From contig CAADUJ010000012.1 of the NCBI GenBank assembly GCA_900752195.1, forward strand, positions 73,941 through 137,940: a stretch of DNA of 64,000 nucleotides, given 5' to 3'. Shown here piece after piece: positions 44,114 through 52,352 of this stretch. The notes below the pieces were generated by a model that worked only from the letters and a program-made list of their open reading frames with translations, had not been told where the DNA came from and made no database searches. This DNA comes from an uncultured Negativicutes bacterium. GTDB taxonomy: Bacteria; Bacillota; Negativicutes; Veillonellales; Megasphaeraceae. Made by a program: the position numbers and the translations under genes. The first letter of the stretch is position 1. Every line of letters begins with the position of its first letter.

Positions 44114-44995
44114 ATGTTGACATTTCCTAACGTCATCATCGCAATGATTACGCCGTTCCATGAAGACGGTTCCGTCAATTACGAAGCCGCTGTAGAATTG
44201 GCAAAAAAATATGCTGACGAAGGTGCCGGTATTCTTCTCGCCGCAACGACTGGCGAAGGTGCCGTTATGACGGAAGACGAAAAATTGAAGCTCTTTACAC
44301 TTGTAGCCGACGAACTAAAGGATAAGACCCTTGTCATGGGCAATGTCGGAACGAATAACACCATGCAGTCCATGAATCTTGCAAAAAGAGCTGAAGCAAC
44401 TGGTGTCGATGCGATTCTCTGTATCGTTCCCTATTATAATAAACCGAACCAGGATGGTTGTTATGCCCATTTCTCGGCCATCGCCAAGGCAACGACGTTG
44501 CCGATTTTCTTGTACAATGTCCCCGGCCGTACAGGTGGTAAAATCGAACCGCCTACGGTTTGTCGACTCGCTAAGGACTATAAGAACATCATTGGTCTCA
44601 AAGATGCCAGCGGCGACCTCGACTATGCCGGGTATGTAGCTGCCAATGCGCCAGAAGGTTTTCATCTCTACAGTGGTGATGATAACCTGACACTGCCTAT
44701 CGTAGCCGTCGGTGGTGAAGGCGTTGTATCCGTAGCAGCCCATGTCATCTGCAAAGAAATGGATGATATGATCCAAGCCCATAAAGACGGAGACGTCAAG
44801 AAAGCAGCTGAACTGCATCAGAAATACTTACCCTTCATGAAGGGTGTATTCTGCACAGTCAGCCCTGTCCCCATCAAGACCATGGTCAACATGCTCGGTT
44901 TTCCAGCTGGCCCCTTCCGTCTGCCCTTGGTAGACGCATCGCCAGAAATACGGGAAAAATGTGTACAATACTTGAAAGACATCGGTAAGATGTAA
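44114..44995 (+). CDS. dapA: 4-hydroxy-tetrahydrodipicolinate synthase
   Basis: The 293-residue class I aldolase condenses pyruvate with aspartate semialdehyde. Motifs are AATTGEGAVMTEDEK, VPYYNKPNQDGCYAHF with the catalytic Tyr, and the Schiff-base Lys in IGLKDASGDLDY near residue 162. AGGAG is eight bases before the ATG at 44114. A terminator follows its stop. Confidence 0.97.
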   Translation: MLTFPNVIIAMITPFHEDGSVNYEAAVELAKKYADEGAGILLAATTGEGAVMTEDEKLKLFTLVADELKDKTLVMGNVGTNNTMQSMNLAKRAEATGVDAILCIVPYYNKPNQDGCYAHFSAIAKATTLPIFLYNVPGRTGGKIEPPTVCRLAKDYKNIIGLKDASGDLDYAGYVAANAPEGFHLYSGDDNLTLPIVAVGGEGVVSVAAHVICKEMDDMIQAHKDGDVKKAAELHQKYLPFMKGVFCTVSPVPIKTMVNMLGFPAGPFRLPLVDASPEIREKCVQYLKDIGKM

Positions 44996-45006
44996 TACGA
45001 TGCAAG

Positions 45007-45034
45007 AAAACCGCTTCGTCTGAAGCGGTTTTTT
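45007..45034 (+). terminator. Terminator of the dap operon
   Basis: AAAACCGCTTC pairs with GAAGCGGTTTT around a GTCT loop, with six T. Confidence 0.92.
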
Positions 45035-45250
45035 ACATAAAGGCAAGGTAATCGTTTCTTTAGCGATAGTGACGGAAAGTCGTAAACGCCAATGAGCCGA
45101 TTTAGCAAAAAAAATAAAATCTCTCCCGTGCATAACCCTCCGTCCAAAAAAAATCCCCCGTACCTATAGGCAATCTTTCATTTTTGTGATATACTAACAC
45201 AGTTACAGAAAAATATTTTCATATGCTTATACAATAGGAGAGGACAGTAG

Positions 45251-47065
45251 ATGGAACGCAAGGATATACGTAATATTGCAATTATTGCTCATGTCGACCA
45301 TGGTAAAACGACATTGGTTGATGCTATGCTCAAACAGAGCCATGTTTTCCGGTCTAACGAAAAAGTTGCCGAACGTGTCATGGACTCTGGCGATATCGAA
45401 CGGGAACGTGGTATCACAATCCTATCCAAAAATACGTCTGTTATGCATGATGGTGTCAAAATCAATATCGTTGATACACCGGGGCATGCTGACTTTGGCG
45501 GTGAAGTAGAACGTGTCCTCAATATGGTTGATGGCGTCCTTCTTCTCGTAGATGCCTTTGAAGGTCCAATGCCACAGACGAAGTACGTATTGCGCAAGGC
45601 CTTGGAACAGAACCTCAAGCCTATCGTCGTCATCAATAAAATAGATAAACCCGATGCTCGTGTATCGGAAGTTGAAGATGAAGTACTGGAATTGTTTATG
45701 GAACTCGATGCAACAGATGAACAGCTCGATTTCCCTGTCATTTATGCCAACGGCCGTGATGGCATTGCCAAGACGTCTATGGATGATGACAATGACAATC
45801 TGGAACCTCTCTTCAAATGTATCATCGATAATTGTCCGTGCCCGAAGGGCGATGCTGACGGCCCGTTGCAGTTCATGGTTACAACGCTGGATTATGACGA
45901 CTATGTCGGCAAAATCGCAGTTGGCCGTATCGTTCGTGGCAAGATGCGTCCGAACCAGGCTGTTGTCATCACGGATGGAGAAAGCCAACGCCGTGCAAAA
46001 ATCGGTCGTGTATACACGTATGAAGGCTTAAAACGCGTAGAAGCAGAAGAAGCTTCTATGGGTGACATTGCTTGCATCATCGGTATTTCCGATTTGAAAA
46101 TCGGTGAAACCGTAGCCGACCCGGAAAATCCGGAAGCTTTGCCGAAAATCAACATTGATGAACCGACGTTGTCCATGATTTTTTACGTCAACGACAGCCC
46201 CTTTGCCGGTCAGGATGGCGAATTTGTCACAAGCCGTCACTTACGGGACCGTCTTTTCCGGGAAGTACAGACAAACGTATCGCTCCGCGTAGAAGAAACT
46301 GACAGTGCCGATGCCTTTAAAGTTTCAGGCCGTGGCGAGTTACACATCGCCGTATTGATTGAAGAAATGCGTCGTGAAGGATATGAAATGCAAATCGGTA
46401 AGCCTAGCGTCATTACGAAAGAAATTAACGGCAAGAAGTGCGAACCGTTAGAAGCTCTTACTATCGACGTTCCTCAGGAATTTATGGGCGCTGTCATGGA
46501 AAAACTGGGCACTCGTAAGGCCGAAATGGTCAACATGGTAGACCTGGCAGGCTATACACGTCTCGAGTTCATTATTCCGGCTCGTGGCCTCATCGGCTTC
46601 CGTAGCGAATTCCTTACGGCTACGAAAGGGAATGGTATTATGTACCACGTATTCCATGGTTATGCACCGTGGAAGGGCGAAATTCCAGGTCGTACACGGG
46701 GCAGTTTGGTTGCCTTTGAATCGGGTACGACGACGGGCTATGGTATCTTCAACCTGCAGGACCGTGGCATCATGTTCATCGAACCGGCTCAGGAAATCTA
46801 CCTTGGCCAGGTCATCGGTGAAAGCAATCGCGACGTCGATATCGATGTTAATCCGTGTAAGAAGAAACACCTTACCAATACTCGTTCATCTGCATCGGAT
46901 GAAGCTCTCCGCCTCATTCCGCCTCGTCAGATGGGCTTGGAAAAAGCCTTGGAATGGATCAACGACGACGAACTTGTTGAAGTTACGCCCCATAATATCC
47001 GTATCCGCAAGGCAATCCTCGATAAACATGATCGTAAAAAAGCTATGCGCCGCTCGCAGCAGTAA
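45251..47065 (+). CDS. typA: Ribosome-associated GTPase BipA/TypA
   Basis: The 604-residue translational GTPase has G1 IAHVDHGKTTL, G2 RERGITI, G3 VDTPGHADF, G4 NKIDKPDAR, EF-G-like domains and the BipA-specific C-terminal domain (TRSSASDEALRLIPPRQMGLEKALEWINDDELVEVTP). It assists ribosome assembly and stress growth. It is monocistronic with a terminator after the stop. Confidence 0.98.
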   Translation: MERKDIRNIAIIAHVDHGKTTLVDAMLKQSHVFRSNEKVAERVMDSGDIERERGITILSKNTSVMHDGVKINIVDTPGHADFGGEVERVLNMVDGVLLLVDAFEGPMPQTKYVLRKALEQNLKPIVVINKIDKPDARVSEVEDEVLELFMELDATDEQLDFPVIYANGRDGIAKTSMDDDNDNLEPLFKCIIDNCPCPKGDADGPLQFMVTTLDYDDYVGKIAVGRIVRGKMRPNQAVVITDGESQRRAKIGRVYTYEGLKRVEAEEASMGDIACIIGISDLKIGETVADPENPEALPKINIDEPTLSMIFYVNDSPFAGQDGEFVTSRHLRDRLFREVQTNVSLRVEETDSADAFKVSGRGELHIAVLIEEMRREGYEMQIGKPSVITKEINGKKCEPLEALTIDVPQEFMGAVMEKLGTRKAEMVNMVDLAGYTRLEFIIPARGLIGFRSEFLTATKGNGIMYHVFHGYAPWKGEIPGRTRGSLVAFESGTTTGYGIFNLQDRGIMFIEPAQEIYLGQVIGESNRDVDIDVNPCKKKHLTNTRSSASDEALRLIPPRQMGLEKALEWINDDELVEVTPHNIRIRKAILDKHDRKKAMRRSQQ

Positions 47066-47090
47066 TGGCAGCTATCATATAGCTTAATAG

Positions 47091-47133
47091 GGATGGGAAG
47101 AACGCACTGCGTTTTTTCCATCCTTTCTTTTTT
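47091..47133 (+). terminator. Terminator of typA
   Basis: GGATGG...CCATCC with an inner AACGCA/TGCGTT stem, followed by a T-rich tail. Confidence 0.85.
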
Positions 47134-47176
47134 GTGGTATCATAGAAAGGACTAGTAACGTAAAGGAGGAGATACG

Positions 47177-47584
47177 ATGATCATTATGACCGTCGTCGAT
47201 GACCATGGCGGTATGAGCTTCCATAATCGCCGCCAAAGTCAAGATAGGGTATTGCGTCAGCGTATGATGGAAATCGCAGGGGATTCAGGAATATATATGA
47301 GCCCCTATTCAGCAAAATTATTTTCTGAGTATGCGAATGTCATACATGAAGATGAAGATTTCTTAGAAAAGGCAGGTATGGGAGCGTATTGTTTTGTGGA
47401 AGACAGGGCGATTGCTCCTGTGCAGGAAAAAATTGAAAAAATCATCTTGTTTCGCTGGAACCGGGCGTATCCGGCCGATATGTATTTTGACATAACCCTT
47501 AGTGATGGCTGGCATGTAACAGAAACCCATGAATTTGCTGGATCATCTCACGAAAAAATAACGGAAGAGGTATACGAAAAATGA
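47177..47584 (+). CDS. Conserved hypothetical protein next to a secreted nuclease
   Basis: I recognise the opening (IIMTVVDDHGGMSFHNRRQSQDRVLRQRMMEIAG) as a small conserved Firmicute protein, sometimes mislabelled ribonuclease Z; it has no metallo-beta-lactamase motif. The 135-residue protein has no signal peptide or membrane helix. Its stop overlaps the nuclease lipoprotein gene as ATGA. This pairing suggests an inhibitor or cytoplasmic partner of the nuclease, but that is inference. Confidence 0.75.
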   Translation: MIIMTVVDDHGGMSFHNRRQSQDRVLRQRMMEIAGDSGIYMSPYSAKLFSEYANVIHEDEDFLEKAGMGAYCFVEDRAIAPVQEKIEKIILFRWNRAYPADMYFDITLSDGWHVTETHEFAGSSHEKITEEVYEK

Positions 47585-48339
47585 AAGGTATCATGAAATA
47601 TGCTTGTCTTATACTGACGGCTCTAGCTTTCCTATTAACCGGCTGCAGCAGTTCTCAACAGGCGGGAAATGCGAGTGGAGATATTGTCAATAAGGCAAAG
47701 CAAACTGTTACGACAGCTGTAGAAAAAGCAAAGGGGAGTGGAGAGATATCCTTTTCTCTCGATTCCATCCCCGATTTTTCCGGCAAGCCTTATGTCGTTA
47801 TCCATGACAATGTTCCTGATTTTCCAGACAGTGATAAGACGACACAGTCCTTTGAACGATACAGCAATCTCGATTCATTAGGTCGTTGCGGGCCGGCATA
47901 TGCCAATATCGGCAGAGACCTCATGCCGACGAAAAAGCGTGGTCCTATCGGTCAGGTAAAACCATCAGGATGGCAGACTGTGAAATATGATAACGTCGAT
48001 GGCAAATATCTCTATAACCGGTGTCATCTTATTGGATATCAGCTGACGGCAGAAAATGCCAATCGGAAAAACCTCATTACAGGAACGCGGTATCTCAACG
48101 TCGATGGCATGCTACCCTTTGAGAATATGGTAGCCGACTACGTAAAAGAAACGGGTAACCATGTTCTCTATCGAGTGACGCCTATCTTTAAGGGCGATGA
48201 TCTCGTCGCCAGAGGTGTCCAGATGGAAGCTTATTCCGTAGAAGACGAAGGTGCCGGCATCGAATTTAACGTATTCGTGTACAATAACCAGCCTGGCGTC
48301 GTCATCGATTACAAGACAGGGAAAAGTCATCGTGGTTAG
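47581..48339 (+). CDS. DNA/RNA non-specific endonuclease, lipoprotein
   Basis: The 252-residue protein has a lipoprotein signal peptide with lipobox LLTGC near residue 23, then a beta-beta-alpha-metal nuclease domain with the catalytic region YNRCHLIGYQLTAENANRKNLITGTRYLN near residues 140-168 (His as general base, Asn as metal ligand). It should be anchored facing the periplasm or medium and degrade DNA and RNA for nutrition or DNA processing. It is coupled to the small upstream gene. Confidence 0.92.
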   Translation: MKGIMKYACLILTALAFLLTGCSSSQQAGNASGDIVNKAKQTVTTAVEKAKGSGEISFSLDSIPDFSGKPYVVIHDNVPDFPDSDKTTQSFERYSNLDSLGRCGPAYANIGRDLMPTKKRGPIGQVKPSGWQTVKYDNVDGKYLYNRCHLIGYQLTAENANRKNLITGTRYLNVDGMLPFENMVADYVKETGNHVLYRVTPIFKGDDLVARGVQMEAYSVEDEGAGIEFNVFVYNNQPGVVIDYKTGKSHRG

Positions 48340-48420
48340 AAAATAATAAAGTTAAACGGAATAGTTTCAGTAACAATTAAGAAAAACATAGATTATATAT
48401 AAAAATATAACGAAATAGCG

Positions 48421-48449
48421 TTGACATTCTTTCTCTGTGGTGTTATAGT
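48421..48449 (+). promoter_or_regulatory. Promoter of the second AGCS symporter gene
   Basis: TTGACA (48421-48426), 17 bases, TATAGT (48444-48449); predicted start near 48456. Confidence 0.82.
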
Positions 48450-48455
48450 ATGGTC

Positions 48456-48545
48456 ATCGGATCGAAGTACTGGATCCGCAATAGAATAGTTGGGAGATGG
48501 GCCCCTCAATCGTACAATACCGTGTACGATAGAGGGGCTTTTTGT
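48456..48545 (+). promoter_or_regulatory. Attenuator-like leader with an intrinsic terminator
   Basis: Within about 110 bases of leader there is a small hairpin CGGATC/GATCCG near 48459-48479. A strong terminator follows: GCCCCTC (48501-48507), ATCGTACA/TGTACGAT (48509-48530), GAGGGGC (48532-48538), then five T. The terminator lies after the promoter and before the gene, so it must be conditionally read through. The sequence fits no riboswitch I know and has no T-box motif. Confidence 0.7.
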
Positions 48546-48565
48546 AATCTGAGGGGGATGGTAGT

Positions 48566-50032
48566 ATGTTTATTTTTTCAGCATTTATTCAACTTTTAAT
48601 CGATATTGCAAACGTCATCTGGGGTTGGCCCATATTGATCTTGACATCCTTTGTAGCCGTATATATGACGTTCCGTCTACGTTTCTTCCAGTTCCGTCAT
48701 TTTGGATTGGTCATGAAAGAAACGTTCGGTAAAATTTTTGATAAAGGATCTGGTGAAGGAACGATTAATCCCTTTAAGGCGGCATGTACTGCATTGGCAT
48801 CGACGCTAGGGGTTGGTAATATTGCCGGCGTCTCTGTGGCTATTGCGACAGGCGGTCCAGGGGCTGTATTCTGGATGTGGTTCATTGCCATGCTCGGACT
48901 CATCGTTAAATTCTCCGAAGTAACGCTGGCTCTAGCATACCGTGAAAAGGATAAGAACACAGGTGAATGGCACGGCGGCTTTCCTTGGTTCGTCAAGAAT
49001 GGCTTAGGGAAAAATTGGAAATGGCTCTCTATTACGTGGACTATTATCTTGGGAACAGGGATGCTCGTCGGGCCGGCAACGCAGTCTAATGCCATTGCCC
49101 AGTCCATCAGCGGCACCTTCAGCATCGATCCTCTTTACGTAGGTATCACCATTTGTGTACTTGAAATGCTGGTCCTCATCGGAGGCTTGAAGAGCATATC
49201 CAATTTTGCCAATGCTGTCGTACCTTTCATGGCCATTGCGTATATCATTGCAAGCTTGTACGTCATCGGCATCAATATAGACGCTGTTCCTCATGCCTTT
49301 GCCATGATTTTCCATGATGCATTTACAGGGTCTGCAGCTTCAGGTGGTTTCCTCGGTTCGTCTATTATGCTGTGCATCCGCTGGGGGCTCGCTCGCGGGA
49401 TTTTTTCCAACGAAGCCGGTACAGGTACAGCGCCGCTCGTTCATAGCTCAGCATCTGTTAATCATCCTGTTAAACAGGGGCTGTGGGGCATCTTTGAAGT
49501 ATTCTTCGATACTATTGTTGTCTGCACTATGACGGCTCTCGTCGTGCTCACATCAGGCCTTTGGGATAGTGGCCTCAACAGTGTATCCCTCACGGCAGCT
49601 GCTTTTGCAGAAGGCTTTGGCAGTGCTTCTGTTGCCAATATGTTTGTTTCCATTGTCGTCGCCTTTTTCGGATTTACGACAGCTGTTGTCCTCACCTATT
49701 ATGGCGGAATCTGCTGCATGGCTCTTGGATTTGGTAACAAAGTCATCAAATGTTTTTATGCGCTGGCAAGTTTTTTTACCATCTTTGGTGCCGTTGGTGG
49801 ACTTCTCACCGTATGGTCGACCTTTGATTTCTTCTTTGGCTCTGCTGTCCTTTGCAATCTCGTCGTCATCTTTGCCATGCGTGAACAGATTGTCGCTCTC
49901 GTCAACGATTATGAAGATCGTCTTAAGACCGGTGCTTGGGATGCAACTGCAGCCGATTGTGTAGAACGCTTAGGCTTGATGAAGAAAGAAGAACGCTTCG
50001 CCGAAGCTGGTGAAGAAGTGAAATCTATGTAA
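48566..50032 (+). CDS. Sodium:amino-acid symporter, AGCS family (second copy)
   Basis: The 488-residue membrane protein shares the AGCS signatures: STLGVGNIAGVSVAIATGGPGAVFWMW near residue 75 and IRWGLARGIFSNEAGTGTAPLVHSSASVNHPVKQG. It is clearly divergent from the paralogue at 25632-27035 and longer by about 20 residues, so the substrate may differ. It is a single gene with a promoter and attenuator-like leader. Confidence 0.94.
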   Translation: MFIFSAFIQLLIDIANVIWGWPILILTSFVAVYMTFRLRFFQFRHFGLVMKETFGKIFDKGSGEGTINPFKAACTALASTLGVGNIAGVSVAIATGGPGAVFWMWFIAMLGLIVKFSEVTLALAYREKDKNTGEWHGGFPWFVKNGLGKNWKWLSITWTIILGTGMLVGPATQSNAIAQSISGTFSIDPLYVGITICVLEMLVLIGGLKSISNFANAVVPFMAIAYIIASLYVIGINIDAVPHAFAMIFHDAFTGSAASGGFLGSSIMLCIRWGLARGIFSNEAGTGTAPLVHSSASVNHPVKQGLWGIFEVFFDTIVVCTMTALVVLTSGLWDSGLNSVSLTAAAFAEGFGSASVANMFVSIVVAFFGFTTAVVLTYYGGICCMALGFGNKVIKCFYALASFFTIFGAVGGLLTVWSTFDFFFGSAVLCNLVVIFAMREQIVALVNDYEDRLKTGAWDATAADCVERLGLMKKEERFAEAGEEVKSM

Positions 50033-50162
50033 CTGCAAATAAGTCTTGGGAGTATGGCGTCACGTAGATTCCTGCTGTATTCCCAAGCTGTTACCCTTAT
50101 CTCCCATATCCCATCGAAAGAAGGGGCTGTGTATGCAGCCTCTTTTTTCGTAGTTCTCTTCT

Positions 50163-50192
50163 TGACAAAGCTTTATATATTTGTATGATAAA
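50163..50192 (+). promoter_or_regulatory. Candidate promoter of the corrinoid activator-metH operon
   Basis: TTGACA (50163-50168) is followed by TATGAT at 15 bases or GATAAA at 18 bases. Neither is perfect. The leader would be about 30 bases. Confidence 0.45.
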
Positions 50193-50225
50193 ATCAATAT
50201 ACTATATATTATATTCAGGGGGAAA

Positions 50226-52328
50226 ATGAGATTGGACGATATCCGTATTGTAACAGATAACAGGCGTATGATTGAGGCAAAGGACTGGTCCTGTCAGGGA
50301 ATACAAGATGAAAGTCGGATACATGAACTCATGCCCGTATTGCGTCGCCTTATCCGGCCGAAAGGGGCTTTTACGTATCAAAAAGAGGGGAAAAAAGGCC
50401 GTATGTATGTCGTCATGACACTAGGACCGGCCATTGGAAGATATATAGATACGCTCCAAAAACGCCATGAGTACGCCGATGCAGTCGCTCTTTCGGCGAT
50501 GGCAGATGAAGCACTTTTTTCCTTTGAAAAAATAGTGCAGACAGCGCTGAAACAATATTGTATAGAATGCCATGTAGGTATTTCCTGTCGCATTGAAGAA
50601 CTGGAAGGGCCTAAACCGTTGACTCTGGTAGCCTGTCATGCTGTCGATGCCCAACGAACCTTAGGTGTGTCTCTTACGGAATCACATATGATGATGCCGG
50701 AAAAATCCATGGCCCTTGCCTTTGATGTAACAGATGACATGACCCTGTTTTGCGTCCAGCATACATGTGCTTCGTGCCGAAGGCAGCAATGCCAATTCCG
50801 CTCTGTATCAGGCAGACGTGTTACGTGTCCTGGCGGCGTCGTAATTGCAACGTATTTACAGGATCAAGGTATTCCCCTTCCCTATATATGTGGAGGAAAA
50901 GGCATTTGCGGGGCCTGCCGCATCAAAGTCATAGAAGGTCATCTTTCCATTCATGATGCTGACAAGGCCATCTTTTCCGATGCAGAACTTCATGAAGGGT
51001 GGCGTCTTGCATGCTGTTCCATTACCGATGATGACGTAACCATTTTGGTACCCCAAGTTGAATCAGAATCCATGCAGTCTGTACGCGTTAAAGGACAGAG
51101 GGCTTCATATCGCGACACCATGAATCTGGGAGTGGCCATTGATATTGGTTCAACGACGATTGCCGCAGCGCTTGTCGATACGATTAGCAAACAGGTCCTT
51201 TCAAGCTCGTCTGCTGTCAACAGGCAGCGCATGTTTGGTGCAGACGTAGTCAGCCGTATTAAGGCTGCCAATGAAGGTCATGAAAAAGAGCTCCATGACC
51301 TCGTTATAGAAAGTATTGAAGAATGTATGCAGGCCCTTTTAGAGCCTTCTTCTATTCGCCCTGATGTCATTGAATCCATTGTCGTCGCTGGAAATACGAC
51401 AATGGAACATCTTTTTATGGGATGGTCCTGCCAGGGCCTTGGCGAATATCCCTTCCATCCCGTATCGCTCGGTGGAGAAACTGTACAGGCTCGTTGCGCT
51501 TTTGGAAAAGACAGTCCTTATGGACGTGCTTCTTTATATCTCATTCCGGGCATCAGCACGTACGTAGGAGGTGATATTGTCGCAGGCATTGCTTTTTCCG
51601 GCATGGACAAGCAAGATGATATATCCCTGCTTCTCGATTTAGGAACGAATGGGGAAATGGCGCTTGGCAATCGTCATGGCATCGTCGTCGCATCGACAGC
51701 AGCAGGTCCGGCTCTGGAAGGGGGTCAGATATCGTGCGGCATGAGCAGTGTCAGAGGGGCTATTTGCGGCGTCTCGGTAAAAGGTGATGAATTTCATGTT
51801 TCAACTATTGGTAATGTGCCACCTAAAGGTCTCTGTGGTAGTGGTGTCATTGAAGCGATGGCGGCGCTTATAGAAAAAAATATAGTTGAAAAGACGGGGA
51901 CCTTGCGACCAGCCTGGTTCGATACGGGCGTAACCCTTGCTAAAAAAGTTGATGGTACGCCGATTGTACTGACACAAGGTGATATTCGCGAAATCCAGAT
52001 GGCAAAGGGTGCCATACGGGCAGGAATCGATACACTGCTCATGCAAAATGGTCTTTCTGAAAAAGACGTGAAACACTTCTATCTTGCCGGAGGCTTTGGC
52101 CATTACCTCAATCAGAACGCAGCTGCTACGATGGGGCTTTTGGTATCAGAATGGATACCCATTACGACGGTATTAGGAAACTCGTCTCTCGAAGGAGCGG
52201 TTTCTATATTGACAAATGCAAACGGAATAGATACGATAAAACAGATTGCAGAATCTGCACAAACGATTGTATTAGGGAATGATCCTTCCTTTGAAGAGGC
52301 ATACATTTCACATCTTAACTTTATGTAA
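50226..52328 (+). CDS. Corrinoid activation protein: MetH-activation-like domain + 2Fe-2S ferredoxin + ASKHA (RACo-like)
   Basis: The 700-residue cytoplasmic protein has three parts. Residues about 1-195 resemble the activation domain of methionine synthase (TLGVSLTESHMMMPEKSM, then CASCRRQQCQFR). About 198-285 is a plant-type ferredoxin with CGGKGICGACRIKV and a later Cys (ACCSITDDD). The rest is an ASKHA ATPase like RACo/DUF4445 (GVAIDIGSTTIAAALVD, LDLGTNGEMALGNR, FYLAGGFGHYLN). It should use ATP and a low-potential electron to reduce cob(II)alamin. metH lies 24 bases downstream. The start has a close AGGGG site. Confidence 0.88.
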   Translation: MRLDDIRIVTDNRRMIEAKDWSCQGIQDESRIHELMPVLRRLIRPKGAFTYQKEGKKGRMYVVMTLGPAIGRYIDTLQKRHEYADAVALSAMADEALFSFEKIVQTALKQYCIECHVGISCRIEELEGPKPLTLVACHAVDAQRTLGVSLTESHMMMPEKSMALAFDVTDDMTLFCVQHTCASCRRQQCQFRSVSGRRVTCPGGVVIATYLQDQGIPLPYICGGKGICGACRIKVIEGHLSIHDADKAIFSDAELHEGWRLACCSITDDDVTILVPQVESESMQSVRVKGQRASYRDTMNLGVAIDIGSTTIAAALVDTISKQVLSSSSAVNRQRMFGADVVSRIKAANEGHEKELHDLVIESIEECMQALLEPSSIRPDVIESIVVAGNTTMEHLFMGWSCQGLGEYPFHPVSLGGETVQARCAFGKDSPYGRASLYLIPGISTYVGGDIVAGIAFSGMDKQDDISLLLDLGTNGEMALGNRHGIVVASTAAGPALEGGQISCGMSSVRGAICGVSVKGDEFHVSTIGNVPPKGLCGSGVIEAMAALIEKNIVEKTGTLRPAWFDTGVTLAKKVDGTPIVLTQGDIREIQMAKGAIRAGIDTLLMQNGLSEKDVKHFYLAGGFGHYLNQNAAATMGLLVSEWIPITTVLGNSSLEGAVSILTNANGIDTIKQIAESAQTIVLGNDPSFEEAYISHLNFM

Positions 52329-52352
52329 TCTATGCAAGAGGGGGCATGGGAT

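Noticed and set aside
50041..50160. Repeats around TCCCA/TGGGA after the second AGCS gene as a terminator
   Set aside because: The stems I can draw are short and interrupted, and there is no convincing T-run in the right place.
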